Part shown: piece after piece, positions 30,048 to 40,890 of the stretch | Position numbering within the stretch: position 1 is the stretch's first letter | Layout of the letters: each line of letters starts with the position of its first letter | Assembly: GCF_027924525.1 (NCBI RefSeq) | Contig: NZ_AP027040.1 | Location: 744,001 to 808,000 of the forward strand | Direction: 5' to 3' | Source of the DNA: Aurantimicrobium sp. INA4 | GTDB lineage: Bacteria; Actinomycetota; Actinomycetes; Actinomycetales; Microbacteriaceae | Length of the DNA: 64,000 nucleotides | Program-made: the position numbers and the translations under genes | The notes under the pieces: model-generated | Told to the model about the DNA's origin: nothing | Database searches by the model: none | What the model saw: only the letters and a program-made list of their open reading frames with translations

Positions 30048-31430
30048 ATGACCGTTTCACTTCCTGACGTTGAGCTCAAAGTTTCGTCTCATTTCCCTCA
30101 AGTAATCGATACTTTGACAGAACTGGTGGCAATTCCCTCAGTCTCATGGCCTGCCTTTGACCAAATTGAAGTAGAGCGCAGCGCCGAGAAAATTGTTTCT
30201 CTAGTGGACGAACTTGATTTTTTTGACTCTGTTGAGCTTCTGAAGGCTTCTATCGGTGAGACACAAGATCTTGGACAACCAGCGGTTGTTGCCAGAAGAG
30301 AAGCTTCGACTGGATATCCCACAATCCTTTTATATGCCCACCATGACGTTCAGCCCCCTGGTGATATTTCATTGTGGGAAACACCACCTTTTGTAGCGAC
30401 GCAACGAGACGGGCGATTATTCGGTCGAGGATGTGCTGATGACAAAGCTGGAATTCTTGTTCACTTGACGTCTATTCGAATCTTGAAAGAACTGGAAAAC
30501 ACTCCGAATCTTGGTGTTGTTCTTTTCATTGAGGGCGAAGAAGAATATGGATCACCTTCGTTTGATAACTTTCTTTCGCTCTACCGAGCCAAACTTGAAT
30601 CAGATGTCATCGTTGTTGCAGACTCAGGAAATTGGGACACTTCGATCCCTGCACTGACAACAACTTTGCGCGGAAACGTGACGTTCAAACTCAGTCTCAG
30701 AACACTCGACCATGCGCTTCATTCTGGAATGTTTGGGGGAGTGGTTCCCGATTCATTTTCTGTATTTAGCCAACTTGTTTCTAGCTTCTATGACAAGTCT
30801 GGTTCTGTCGATATTCCAGGTCTAGACAAGACTTTAACTACGGATCTGTCTTATTCTGAGACGCGAATTCGAGAAGAAAGCGGTGTGCTTCCTGAAGTGG
30901 ATCTGATTGGGAGCGGTGACGTTTTGTCCAGGCTTTGGACGCAACCTTCTATCACCGTTACAGGCGTAGATTTCCCCTCAATCGAAAATGCTTCAAACAC
31001 TCTTGTCCCAGAAATTTCGGCCCGCATCAGTCTTCGCGTCGCTCCTGGGCAACGTGCACAGGATGCATTCGAAGCGTTTTCTGGCTACGCAGAAGCGTTT
31101 TTGAAGTCGAAGGCTGTTTATTCCATAACCGATGTCAGTACCGGGGAAGGATTTGTTACAGATATTCAAGGTTGGGCTGCGAAATCTATGGAGAAATGTC
31201 TTTCTGAGGCGTTTGGTACAGAATGCGTTGAGATGGGCGTCGGCGGTTCAATTCCATTTATTTCAAGTTTTGTTGATGTTTTCCCAGGCGCCCAGGTACT
31301 CGTCACAGGTGTGGAAGATCCTGATTCCTGCGCTCACAGTCCCAATGAATCTTTGGACCTCAGCTCATTCCAAAAGGCAATTACTGCTCAGTCACTTTTT
31401 TTGCTTCGGTGTAATCAGAAATCGACTTAA
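30048..31430 (+). CDS. M20 family metallopeptidase (dipeptidase)
   Basis: A 460-residue zinc peptidase of family M20. The metal and catalytic residues lie in LYAHHDVQPPG (His, Asp; near residues 94-104), LFGRGCADDKAG (Asp), and FIEGEEEYGS (catalytic and metal Glu; near 164-173). The second metal Asp is in VADSGNWD, and the last His is in DSCAHSPNE. An insertion dimerisation domain occupies roughly residues 200-335. There is no signal peptide, so it probably cleaves dipeptides or related amides in the cytoplasm. Confidence 0.9.
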   Translation: MTVSLPDVELKVSSHFPQVIDTLTELVAIPSVSWPAFDQIEVERSAEKIVSLVDELDFFDSVELLKASIGETQDLGQPAVVARREASTGYPTILLYAHHDVQPPGDISLWETPPFVATQRDGRLFGRGCADDKAGILVHLTSIRILKELENTPNLGVVLFIEGEEEYGSPSFDNFLSLYRAKLESDVIVVADSGNWDTSIPALTTTLRGNVTFKLSLRTLDHALHSGMFGGVVPDSFSVFSQLVSSFYDKSGSVDIPGLDKTLTTDLSYSETRIREESGVLPEVDLIGSGDVLSRLWTQPSITVTGVDFPSIENASNTLVPEISARISLRVAPGQRAQDAFEAFSGYAEAFLKSKAVYSITDVSTGEGFVTDIQGWAAKSMEKCLSEAFGTECVEMGVGGSIPFISSFVDVFPGAQVLVTGVEDPDSCAHSPNESLDLSSFQKAITAQSLFLLRCNQKST

Positions 31431-31511
31431 TGCACAGGAATACTTCAGCACCTCAGCACGTTGTCAGAATAGAATCTAAACAAGCGAAGAATCACCTTCC
31501 AAGGAGCGGAA

Positions 31512-31868
31512 ATGACTGAAACGACAACCACGCAATCTCGTGCACACGGTGTTGGTTTGACCGATGCTGCTGCTGAAAAGGTTAAAACTCTTCTTGCACA
31601 AGAAGGGCGAGATGATCTCCGTCTTCGGATTGCCGTTCAGCCCGGTGGTTGTTCCGGTTTGATTTACCAGCTTTACTTTGATGAACGCTCGCTCGAGGGC
31701 GACGCAGTCGTTGATTTTGGGGGAGTAGAGGTCGCTGTCGACAAAATGAGCGTTCCCTATCTAGATGGTGCCACTATCGACTTCGAAGACACCATCCAAA
31801 AGCAAGGATTTACCATTGACAACCCTAATGCTGAGGGTAGCTGTGCATGTGGGGATTCATTCCACTAA
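31512..31868 (+). CDS. erpA: Iron-sulfur cluster insertion/carrier protein, HesB/IscA family (ErpA-like)
   Basis: A 118-residue A-type Fe-S carrier. The three ligand cysteines are in QPGGCSGL (near residue 47) and GSCACGDSF at the C-terminus, the pattern of the IscA/ErpA family. It starts at ATG 31512, with AAGGAG 6 bases upstream; a TAGAAT hexamer (31470-31475) is a plausible -10. It lies directly upstream of the cytochrome oxidase genes, and the Rieske cluster of QcrA is a plausible recipient, but that is inference. ErpA versus IscA cannot be separated here. Confidence 0.9.
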   Translation: MTETTTTQSRAHGVGLTDAAAEKVKTLLAQEGRDDLRLRIAVQPGGCSGLIYQLYFDERSLEGDAVVDFGGVEVAVDKMSVPYLDGATIDFEDTIQKQGFTIDNPNAEGSCACGDSFH

Positions 31869-32004
31869 AGAACTTTCATTTTTGCTTCACCAGAGCGAAA
31901 ATTAGGCCGTTTGTTACAAAAATAACCTCTCTACTGAGGGTAGAGTTGAACATGTTCGTTTCTGTGTGATTCGAACTTTGAAAAGTGTTTGTGAAAGGCC
32001 AAAA

Positions 32005-32895
32005 GTGCGTTCTACACGTCGAATCCGATGGGCTGCCATTCCGTTAGCAGCAACGCTGGTACTTGCCATGACGGCGTGTACAGATCAAGAACTCGCAGGC
32101 TACATGCCTGGTTTCGTTTCTGGTGCAGAGCCAGTAACCAATCACACAAAACTCATCACCGATTTCTGGGTAAACAGCTGGATTGTTCTCTTCGCAGTTG
32201 GTTTCATTGCTTGGGGCTTGATGCTTTGGTCGATGGTTGTTTACCGCCGTCGCAAGACTGACACTGGGCTCCCAGTACAGCTGCGTTACAACATGCCGAT
32301 CGAAGTTTTCTTCACAGTCGTGCCACTCATCCTTATCCTGGGTTTCTTCGCATTCACAGCTCGTGATGAAGCAATTATCGAAAAGCGATTTGATAACCCT
32401 GAAGTCACTATTCAGGCTTTTGGCAAGCAATGGGCCTGGGACTTCAACTACACCAACGAAGATGTTTACTACTCTGGCATCCAGGTCCAGCCTGATCTTT
32501 CTCCAGATGCTCCTCAAGGGGCGATTCTTCCTGAATCATTACCAACCCTTTACTTACCTGTTGGTAAAACTGTTGAAATTCAACTCAATGCCCGTGACGT
32601 TATTCACTCGTTCTGGGTAATTGACTTCTTATATAAAAAGGACATGATTCCGGGTAAGACCAACTACATGTCCATCATTCCTCAGCGTGAGGGTACTTAC
32701 GCTGGAAAGTGTGCTGAACTGTGTGGAGAATTCCACTCACAGATGCTCTTCCAGGTAAAGGTTGTCTCTCAGGCAGAATACGATGCCTATATTGAAAGCC
32801 TCCGCGAACAGGGCTTCGAGGGCCAACTTGGCAACGAATATGACCGTGTTACAAACCAAGCGAATGTTGTTGCATCCGCTACAGAGTCGAAGTAA
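32005..32895 (+). CDS. ctaC: Cytochrome c oxidase subunit II (lipoprotein)
   Basis: A 296-residue aa3 oxidase subunit II. I start it at GTG 32005 (GAAAGG about 7 bases upstream) rather than GTG 31966, because this gives a compact signal peptide (MRSTRRIRW, hydrophobic run) ending in a lipobox, AMTAC, at residue 25. Two membrane helices follow (residues ~55-80 and ~98-118). The CuA site is in the C-terminal domain: a His in VIHSF and C-x3-C in KCAELCGEFHSQM. It takes electrons from the diheme QcrC inside the supercomplex. First gene of ctaC-ctaD-ctaF. Confidence 0.94.
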   Translation: MRSTRRIRWAAIPLAATLVLAMTACTDQELAGYMPGFVSGAEPVTNHTKLITDFWVNSWIVLFAVGFIAWGLMLWSMVVYRRRKTDTGLPVQLRYNMPIEVFFTVVPLILILGFFAFTARDEAIIEKRFDNPEVTIQAFGKQWAWDFNYTNEDVYYSGIQVQPDLSPDAPQGAILPESLPTLYLPVGKTVEIQLNARDVIHSFWVIDFLYKKDMIPGKTNYMSIIPQREGTYAGKCAELCGEFHSQMLFQVKVVSQAEYDAYIESLREQGFEGQLGNEYDRVTNQANVVASATESK

Positions 32896-32904
32896 GGAAC
32901 TGCG

Positions 32905-34617
<1,713 letters not shown>

Positions 34618-34624
34618 CCTAAAT

Positions 34625-35044
34625 ATGAAAAGCAATGTCGTCATGCTCCTCGTTTTGGGGGCATACTTCCTACTTTCAGGAATCGTTTACATCATCTGGA
34701 ACCATCTAGCTGGTCAGGAATTTGAAGCTACGGGATCCATAGGTCTGCTTCTTTCGGCTGTTCTCGCAGGTTTCGTAGCGTTCTTCCTCAACATGGTGAA
34801 CCGCTCACAAGGCGGAATCCTGCTACCTGAAGACACTCCTAATGCAGACATTGATGATGCAGATCCTGATCTGGGACACTTCAGTCCGTGGAGCTGGTGG
34901 CCACTCATCCTTGGTGCAGCCATTGGACTTGTATTCCTCGGTCTCGCTGTCGGCTTCTGGATTATTTTCTTAGCTATTCCATTTGTATTGATTGCAGTGA
35001 CAGGTTGGACATACGAGTACTACCGAGGAAACTTCGGTCACTAA
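34625..35044 (+). CDS. ctaF: Cytochrome c oxidase subunit IV, actinobacterial type (CtaF)
   Basis: A 139-residue membrane protein with four predicted helices (residues ~6-26, 38-57, 92-108, 112-130), starting MKSNVVMLLVLGAYFLLSG. It is the small accessory subunit of actinobacterial aa3 oxidase. It follows ctaD by 7 bp and is the last gene of the operon; a strong intrinsic terminator lies 17 bp after its stop. Confidence 0.93.
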   Translation: MKSNVVMLLVLGAYFLLSGIVYIIWNHLAGQEFEATGSIGLLLSAVLAGFVAFFLNMVNRSQGGILLPEDTPNADIDDADPDLGHFSPWSWWPLILGAAIGLVFLGLAVGFWIIFLAIPFVLIAVTGWTYEYYRGNFGH

Positions 35045-35061
35045 CTCACAACAAATTTACG

Positions 35062-35090
35062 GGCCCCAGATCTATTTCTGGGGCCTTTTT
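35062..35090 (+). terminator. Intrinsic terminator of ctaC-ctaD-ctaF
   Basis: A 9-bp GC-rich stem (ggccccaga / tctggggcc) with a 6-base loop, followed by TTTTT. A classic rho-independent terminator. Confidence 0.93.
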
Positions 35091-35286
35091 GTTTGTGCAC
35101 AAGTATCGTGAAGAACCGCACTACAAATGAATCCAGATCAATCCATTGAGTACTGAATACCTGCGTGATCTGTACAGCATAATCACGATTCCCCCAGAAG
35201 ACTATGAGCTCTGAACAGATGCGATTTAGACCCTGAGATTTTTCTGTGGGCAATTTCATAACGAATTACTTTTTTATGTGCCTACC

Positions 35287-35392
35287 GGAGGTTATTGTGA
35301 CGCTACAGAGCTACACAGCTACAGAGCTACACAGCTACACAGCTACAGAGCTACACAGCTACAGAGCTACACAGCTGCCCTGAATAACCCCC
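35287..35392. repeat. Tandem array of nine 8-bp units flanked by inverted arms
   Basis: Positions 35303-35374 are nine uninterrupted 8-bp units alternating ctacagag (A) and ctacacag (B) in the order A B A B B A B A B. Each junction forms the palindrome AGCT, so it recurs every 8 bp. The array is bracketed by ggaggttatt (35287-35296) and aataaccccc (35383-35392), inverted repeats with one mismatch. It lies between two terminators in the 563-bp gap separating the convergent ctaCDF and qcrB genes. The remaining gap (35091-35286 and 35393-35564) shows no gene. Possible roles are a protein-binding array, a structured element or a slippage-prone microsatellite. Confidence 0.9.
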
Positions 35393-35564
35393 CCAGTGGT
35401 TGCTGACTAACTGTTGAGTAAAGAATCAGGAAACAAACTTCAACTCGTTGAAATTTCTCTTTTGATCGTTCAGCGGTATTCATTTCTGTCTTGAAACGTA
35501 TGAATGTTCGCTAGACAGCCCTTATCGATACGCGTGTGACACATTTTGTCTCGAAAATGAGCAT

Positions 35565-35596
35565 AAAAAGAGAACCCCTCCGGAGAGGGGTTCTCT
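35565..35596 (-). terminator. Intrinsic terminator of ctaE-qcrCAB
   Basis: A perfect 12-bp stem (agagaacccctc / gaggggttctct) with a cgga loop (35569-35596). On the minus strand a CTTTTT tail follows. It lies 12 bp beyond the qcrB stop. Confidence 0.93.
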
Positions 35597-35607
35597 TTCG
35601 TGTGAAT

Positions 35608-37209
35608 TTAGTGGTGTGCGTGCTCGAGAGCAAGCTTGTACTCTTCCTGTGTTACAGGAGCAATACGGTCTTCAAAGAAGAAGCGTGAGAGCGATGCTCG
35701 CATTCGCATGCCTGTTGTGATTTTTCCCTGAGGGTTAGGTCGCAACATGATGGGTGCGTTGTCGTTATACGAGACAAGCTGCCAACGGTCATAAGCGTCC
35801 AATTGTTGGTGAACTTCAATGAATTCTCCGCCTGGAAGACGAACAATGCGACCAGTTTCATAACCGTGAAGCAGAATCTCACGATCCTTCTTCTGTAGTG
35901 CCAGAGCAATTCGCTTTGTTACAACAAACGCAATAATTGGGCCAACGATCAGGAGAATTTGGAGTGTGTTAATGACACCCTCCATAGTCACCTTGAAGTG
36001 AGTAGCAATGATGTCGGAAGAAGCTGCTGCCCACAGAACTGCGTAGAAGGTCACACCAGCAGCACCGATAGCGGTACGTACGGGAGCGTTTCGAGGACGA
36101 TCGAGTAGGTGGTGCTCGCGCTTGTCACCCGTTACCCAAGCCTCAACGAAGGGGTAAGCAAATGCAGCAGCAAGGAACACAACTAGAATTAGTACCGGAA
36201 TGATGATGTTCCAGGACCATGTGTAACCGAACCAGTATGTTTCCAGGTGGGGTGGGATCAGACGCAAAGCACCATCGGCAAAACCGATGTACCAGTCAGG
36301 CTGAGTACCTGCAGAAACAGGGGAGGGGTCGTATGGTCCGTAGTTCCAAATTGGGTTGATTGTTACTGTTGCTGCCATGAGCATGACAACACCGAATACC
36401 AGGAAGAAGAATCCACCTGCCTTCGCTGCGTAAACAGGAAGGATGGGGAAGCCAACAACATTCTCCTCGGTCTTACCTGGGCCAGGGTACTGGGTGTGCT
36501 TGTGAATGATGACGAACATCAGGTGAAGCACGATGAAAATTAGCACGAAAGCAGGCAACAGGAGGATGTGCAAGGAATAGAGGCGACCAACGATGTCGTC
36601 ACCGGGGAATTCGCCACCGAAGAGGAGGAAGGTGATCCAGGTACCCACTACAGGCAAACCTAAGATCATTCCGTCGATAATGCGAAGACCATTCCCAGAG
36701 AGCAGATCGTCGGGAAGTGAATATCCGGTAAATCCCTCTGCCATAGCAAGCACAAACAGAACGAATCCAATGGACCAGTTCAGTTCACGTGGCTTGCGGA
36801 AAGCACCAGTGAAGAACACACGCAACATGTGCAAACCGATACTTGCTACGAAAAGAAGAGCAGCCCAGTGGTGGACTTGACGCATAAGCAATCCACCGCG
36901 GATATCAAAAGAGATATCAAGTGTTGACGCCATAGCCGCTGACATTTCAATTCCCTTGAGGGGTACGTAAGAACCCTCATAGTGAACTGGAGTCATGGAT
37001 GCTTGGAAAAAGAAAGTTAAGAAGCTTCCAGAAAGCAAGATGATGACGAAGCTGTACAGAGCGACTTCACCGAGCAGGAAGGACCAGTGGTCGGGGAAAA
37101 CTTTGCGACCGAATTCCTTGACGGCGCCAGAAATACTGGTTCGCTCGTCAAGGTAGTTGGAGAACTTTCCTACAACGCCACTTTGTGCAGGTGCCGTTAC
37201 ATTACTCAT
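35608..37209 (-). CDS. qcrB: Cytochrome bc1 complex cytochrome b subunit QcrB
   Basis: A 533-residue cytochrome b with eight or more membrane helices. Heme-ligating His pairs are in VHHWAALLF / IGLHMLRVFF (near 112-133) and SLHILLLP / IVLHLMFVI. The quinol-oxidation motif is PDWYIGF (near 284-290), the actinobacterial version of PEWY. A long cytoplasmic C-terminal extension (~120 residues) is typical of actinobacteria. The start overlaps the qcrA stop by ATGA. It is the target of inhibitors such as Q203 in mycobacteria. Confidence 0.96.
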   Translation of the reverse strand: MSNVTAPAQSGVVGKFSNYLDERTSISGAVKEFGRKVFPDHWSFLLGEVALYSFVIILLSGSFLTFFFQASMTPVHYEGSYVPLKGIEMSAAMASTLDISFDIRGGLLMRQVHHWAALLFVASIGLHMLRVFFTGAFRKPRELNWSIGFVLFVLAMAEGFTGYSLPDDLLSGNGLRIIDGMILGLPVVGTWITFLLFGGEFPGDDIVGRLYSLHILLLPAFVLIFIVLHLMFVIIHKHTQYPGPGKTEENVVGFPILPVYAAKAGGFFFLVFGVVMLMAATVTINPIWNYGPYDPSPVSAGTQPDWYIGFADGALRLIPPHLETYWFGYTWSWNIIIPVLILVVFLAAAFAYPFVEAWVTGDKREHHLLDRPRNAPVRTAIGAAGVTFYAVLWAAASSDIIATHFKVTMEGVINTLQILLIVGPIIAFVVTKRIALALQKKDREILLHGYETGRIVRLPGGEFIEVHQQLDAYDRWQLVSYNDNAPIMLRPNPQGKITTGMRMRASLSRFFFEDRIAPVTQEEYKLALEHAHH

Positions 37210-38270
37210 TTAGCGCGCTCCCAAAAGCTAGGTCCAACAGGTTCAGTAAAGTCACTACGTGCAATAAGGTAGCCTTCGTCATCCACAGTGATAGGTAGCT
37301 GGGGGAGAGGGCGGGCTGCGGGTCCAAAAATCACGGCACATTCGTTGGCAATGTCAAACTGTGACTGGTGACAGGGGCACAGTAGGTGGTGTGTTTGCTG
37401 TTCATAGAGCGCAACTGGACAACCAACGTGCGTACAAATCTTTGAATATGCAACAATTCCGTCGTAAGACCACGACTCTCGTTCTTTGCTGGTCCATTGT
37501 AAATCTTCCTTCTTCAAGCGAACAAGGAGAACAGCAGCTTTAGCCTTTGCGTTGAGCATTTCGTGTTCTGGAAGATCAACAAGACCTTCGGGGATTACCT
37601 GGAATGCTGAACCAATGGTGAGGTCAGAAGCCTTGATTGGTGTTCCTTGTGGGTCACGAGTCAGACGAAGACCCTTTTTCCACATGGTGTGCTTCAGTTC
37701 ATTATTTGGGTCAACATCCATTGGAGCTAGACCGCGGAACAAAGCAATTGCTGGAAGCGGGAATGCAATCAACGCACCGATGAGACCATTGCGAATGAGA
37801 GTCCTACGGCTGAAACCAGATTCTTCATCAGACTCACGGAAAATTTCTACCGCACGAGCTCGTGTTTCCTCCGTGCCGCGCACTGGGTGTCGGTGATCAA
37901 TGGCTTCTTTGTCTGCCATCAAAGCCTTGCCCCAGTGAACTGCGGCAATACCGATAGCAAGTAGTGAGAATGCGATACCCAAGCCCAGGTAGAGCGTATT
38001 CATACGAACTGAATGCACATTTTCAGGCTCAATGGGAACAAACATGTAAGCCCAGACAGCGAAAACGCTTGCTGCAATGGAGAAGTAGAAGAGTCCGTAG
38101 ACAACACGTTCGGCTCGCTTGGCTGCTTTGGGGTCAAGGTCAGTTATGCGTGGGCGGTGTGGGGGAAGACCTGGGTTGGTGAATGCGTCGGGTGCAACTA
38201 CACCAGTCCCGGTTACTTCTGCATTGTCTGCAGGAACGATGTCGGCTTTGCCGTTCTCGTTCTTAGCCAT
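37206..38270 (-). CDS. qcrA: Rieske iron-sulfur subunit QcrA (three membrane helices, Tat motif)
   Basis: A 354-residue Rieske protein of the bc1 complex. Three N-terminal membrane helices are predicted (near 55-75, 90-110 and 162-180); the last is preceded by the twin-arginine sequence SGFSRRTLIRNG. In Streptomyces QcrA that third helix is inserted by Tat, and tatA/tatC are in this window. The 2Fe-2S ligands are in CTHVGC (near 281-286) and CPCHQSQF (near 299-306). AAAGGAG precedes the ATG. Confidence 0.95.
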   Translation of the reverse strand: MAKNENGKADIVPADNAEVTGTGVVAPDAFTNPGLPPHRPRITDLDPKAAKRAERVVYGLFYFSIAASVFAVWAYMFVPIEPENVHSVRMNTLYLGLGIAFSLLAIGIAAVHWGKALMADKEAIDHRHPVRGTEETRARAVEIFRESDEESGFSRRTLIRNGLIGALIAFPLPAIALFRGLAPMDVDPNNELKHTMWKKGLRLTRDPQGTPIKASDLTIGSAFQVIPEGLVDLPEHEMLNAKAKAAVLLVRLKKEDLQWTSKERESWSYDGIVAYSKICTHVGCPVALYEQQTHHLLCPCHQSQFDIANECAVIFGPAARPLPQLPITVDDEGYLIARSDFTEPVGPSFWERAK

Positions 38271-38308
38271 GTTTCTCCTTTAGATTCTTTCTAAACTTTG
38301 GTGAAGTC

Positions 38309-39109
38309 TTAGTTCGACTTAGCAGTAACCCAGACAGTCAGCGCAACGATTGCACCGAGACCGAAGACCCAGAGGAAGAGACCTTCTGATACTGGACCAA
38401 GACTTCCCAGTTCAAGACCTCCAGCTGAAGGGTTTTCCTGGATGTAGGTCAGGTAAGAGATGATGTCCTTCTTCTCTTCGGGGGTGAGATTCAGGTCATT
38501 GAAAACGGGCATGTTCTGGGGACCAGTCAACATTGCTTCATATACGTGTACTGCAGCTACACCCTTGAGTTCAGGGGCATATTTACCTTCAGTTAGAGCA
38601 CCGCTAGCTCCAGCGACGTTGTGGCACATTGCACAGTTGATGCGGAAGAGCTCACCACCGTTGGCAACGTCGCCTCCTTCAAGCATCGACTGGCTTGGAA
38701 TTGCAGGGCCGGGAGCCAATGAAGCTACATATGCTGCGAGTGCTTTGGTTTGCTCGTCGGTAAATTGAACTGGCTTTTGCTCTGCCTGGGGACCAGACAT
38801 CTGCATTGGCATGCGGCCAGTACCAACCTGGAAGTCGACAGATGCGGAGCCGACACCAATCAGAGTCGGTCCATTTTCAGTACCTTGTGCTTGCTTGCCG
38901 TGGCATGTTGCACAGTTAGCAGCAAAAAGCTTTTGGCCCTCTTCGATAACAGCGGGCGAGCTCAAGTCAGTGTTTGCATTAGCTGTGCCGGTGCTGAAGG
39001 CAGTGTAAGCACCTCCAGTTGCGACAAGACCAATCAGAATCAAGGCAACAGAGGCAAGAGGGCCACGGCGGCCTTGACGAGCTGTTTGTGCAGTCTTCTT
39101 CTTAAACAT
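38309..39109 (-). CDS. qcrC: Diheme cytochrome c subunit QcrC
   Basis: A 266-residue cytochrome cc. An N-terminal membrane anchor or signal (residues ~18-40) is followed by two class I cytochrome c domains with heme sites CATCHG (near 66-71) and CAMCHN (near 159-164), and a C-terminal membrane helix (near 243-262). In actinobacteria this fixed diheme protein replaces soluble cytochrome c and bridges bc1 to the CuA site of CtaC. It lies between ctaE and qcrA. Confidence 0.95.
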   Translation of the reverse strand: MFKKKTAQTARQGRRGPLASVALILIGLVATGGAYTAFSTGTANANTDLSSPAVIEEGQKLFAANCATCHGKQAQGTENGPTLIGVGSASVDFQVGTGRMPMQMSGPQAEQKPVQFTDEQTKALAAYVASLAPGPAIPSQSMLEGGDVANGGELFRINCAMCHNVAGASGALTEGKYAPELKGVAAVHVYEAMLTGPQNMPVFNDLNLTPEEKKDIISYLTYIQENPSAGGLELGSLGPVSEGLFLWVFGLGAIVALTVWVTAKSN

Positions 39110-39130
39110 GAACTATTTACCGTCCGTTAT

Positions 39131-39745
39131 TTATTTGAGTACGTAGATGACGAGGAACAGGCCGATCCAGACAACGTCCACAAAGTGCCAGTAGTACGAG
39201 ACAACGATTGCACTGGTTGCCTCTTTGTGACCGAAGTTCTTGACGGCATAGGCACGTCCAATGATCAACAAAAATGCAATCAAACCACCGGTAACGTGCA
39301 AACCATGGAATCCAGTGGTGAGATAGAAGGCAGTTCCGTAAGCATTTCCGTTGAGCGTAATTCCTTCGCTCACGAGCACGGCGTATTCATAAACCTGACC
39401 GGTTACGAAGATTGCTCCGAGAACATATGTGAGGAAGAACCACTCAACCATTCCCCACTGTGAAAGCTTCCAACCAGTCGAACGAGGTTGCATGCGTTCA
39501 GCAGCGAAAACACCAAATTGAGCGGTTACCGACGAGAGAACCAAGATGATGGTGTTTGTCAAAGAGTAGGGGAAATTGAGAATTTCAGCCCCAGCAGCCC
39601 ACTGTTCTGGGGCTGCAGTACGCAGTGTGAAGTAAATCGCAAACAAGCCAGCGAAGAACATAACTTCGCTGCCAAGCCAGACGATAGTTCCAACCGCAAC
39701 AGGGTTGGGTCGACTCACAGTTGGAGTAATAGATGCTGAGTTCAT
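39131..39745 (-). CDS. ctaE: Cytochrome c oxidase subunit III
   Basis: A 204-residue subunit III with five membrane helices; the family Glu is present in [17 protein letters not shown] (near 23-39). [16 protein letters not shown] and [15 protein letters not shown] are diagnostic. The start is uncertain. The ATG at 39745 gives MNSASITP; an in-frame GTG at 39760 would add VTAAT. The frame extends further upstream to 39823, but that extension runs into the trpD promoter region and is rejected. First gene of ctaE-qcrC-qcrA-qcrB. Confidence 0.92.
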   Translation of the reverse strand: MNSASITPTVSRPNPVAVGTIVWLGSEVMFFAGLFAIYFTLRTAAPEQWAAGAEILNFPYSLTNTIILVLSSVTAQFGVFAAERMQPRSTGWKLSQWGMVEWFFLTYVLGAIFVTGQVYEYAVLVSEGITLNGNAYGTAFYLTTGFHGLHVTGGLIAFLLIIGRAYAVKNFGHKEATSAIVVSYYWHFVDVVWIGLFLVIYVLK

Positions 39746-39824
39746 AGTGGCTGCTGTCACCTTTCTATTATGGCGGAAATGACAAGTGGCGTGGGCGCAA
39801 TCGACGACCGCCACGCTGTACAAG

Positions 39825-39830
39825 TAGCCT
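39825..39830 (+). promoter_or_regulatory. Candidate -10 box of trpD (leaderless)
   Basis: TAGCCT, 7 bases (gttacct), then ATG at 39838. Confidence 0.6.
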
Positions 39831-39837
39831 GTTACCT

Positions 39838-40890
39838 ATGAGCGAAAACTACTCGTGGCCACAAATCCTCACTTCACTTCTTGAAGGCATTGATTTGACC
39901 ATTTCTGAAGCTGAATGGGCAATGAACCAGATCATTACTGGAAACGCAACAAATGCCCAAATTGCTGGTTTTATGATTGCATTGCGCTCCAAAGGTGAAG
40001 CAGTACACGAGCTAGTCGGATTCCGCGACGCTGTTCTTTCTAATGCCCTCGAACTCCCCGTGCCTGCAATGGCTCTAGACATCGTTGGTACGGGCGGAGA
40101 CCGTCACAACACAGTTAACATCTCGAGTACAGCAGCCATTGTGTGTTCTGCAGCAGGCGTTCCAGTCGTTAAGCATGGAAATCGTGCAGCAAGTAGTGCG
40201 TCTGGTTCCTCAGATGTTCTCTCTGAACTCGGAATTAATCTTGGCCTGACCAATACCCAAGTGGCTCAGGTACTAGACAAAGTAGGAATCACTTTTGCGT
40301 ACGCGGCGGCTTTCCATCCAGGATTCCGGCACGTAGCAGAAGCCCGACGTGATCTTGGGGTACCAACAATTTTCAATATCCTCGGTCCCTTGTGTAACCC
40401 TGCACGCCCAGAAGCATCCGCTGTAGGAGTTGCTCAGTTGGATAGGGTTCCTCTGATAACCGGTGTTTTTCGCACACGTGACGCAACGGCTCTTGTCTTT
40501 AGGGGCGATGATGGTCTCGATGAGTTGACGACCACAGGCCACAGTCACATCTGGGAAATCTCACGTGGTCAAATTGTCGAACACGACGTTGATCCATCAG
40601 ATTTTGGTATCCCTCGCGCGCGGTTGGAAGATATTCGAGGCGGGGAACCAAGTTACAACGCACAAGTGCTCAAAAACACTCTGAATGGTGAATCTGGCCC
40701 TGTTAGAGACATTGTCTTACTCAATGCAGCAGCAGGTTTAGTCGCCTATGAGTTGGCTCAAGACTCTTCACAGGTTCTTCGGCCCATCGCAGAAAGACTC
40801 CACGAAAAGTTAGAACAGGCAGCTCAAGCTGTTGATTCTGGTGCTGCCGCATCCAAACTCAATGATTGGGTTCTGGCAACTCAGAATTAA
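39838..40890 (+). CDS. trpD: Anthranilate phosphoribosyltransferase TrpD
   Basis: A 350-residue tryptophan pathway enzyme joining anthranilate and PRPP. The PRPP-binding glycine loop is DIVGTGGDRHNTVNIS (near residues 81-96). KHGNRAASSASGSSDVL, FHPGFRHVAEARRDLG and FNILGPLCNPARP are further conserved segments. Length is standard. It is separate from other trp genes, a common actinobacterial position next to the ctaE-qcr operon. Its stop overlaps that of the convergent broken glpK by a few bases. Confidence 0.96.
   Translation: MSENYSWPQILTSLLEGIDLTISEAEWAMNQIITGNATNAQIAGFMIALRSKGEAVHELVGFRDAVLSNALELPVPAMALDIVGTGGDRHNTVNISSTAAIVCSAAGVPVVKHGNRAASSASGSSDVLSELGINLGLTNTQVAQVLDKVGITFAYAAAFHPGFRHVAEARRDLGVPTIFNILGPLCNPARPEASAVGVAQLDRVPLITGVFRTRDATALVFRGDDGLDELTTTGHSHIWEISRGQIVEHDVDPSDFGIPRARLEDIRGGEPSYNAQVLKNTLNGESGPVRDIVLLNAAAGLVAYELAQDSSQVLRPIAERLHEKLEQAAQAVDSGAAASKLNDWVLATQN

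Noticed and set aside
31952..31969. Five-codon leader peptide (MFVSV) upstream of ctaC
   Set aside because: A TAGAGT hexamer lies 5 bases before this ATG, so a tiny leaderless ORF is possible, but such short frames occur by chance and there are no regulatory codons or attenuator hairpin.
35303..35374. CRISPR-like array
   Set aside because: The 8-bp units are directly contiguous with no unique spacers, and no cas genes occur in the window.
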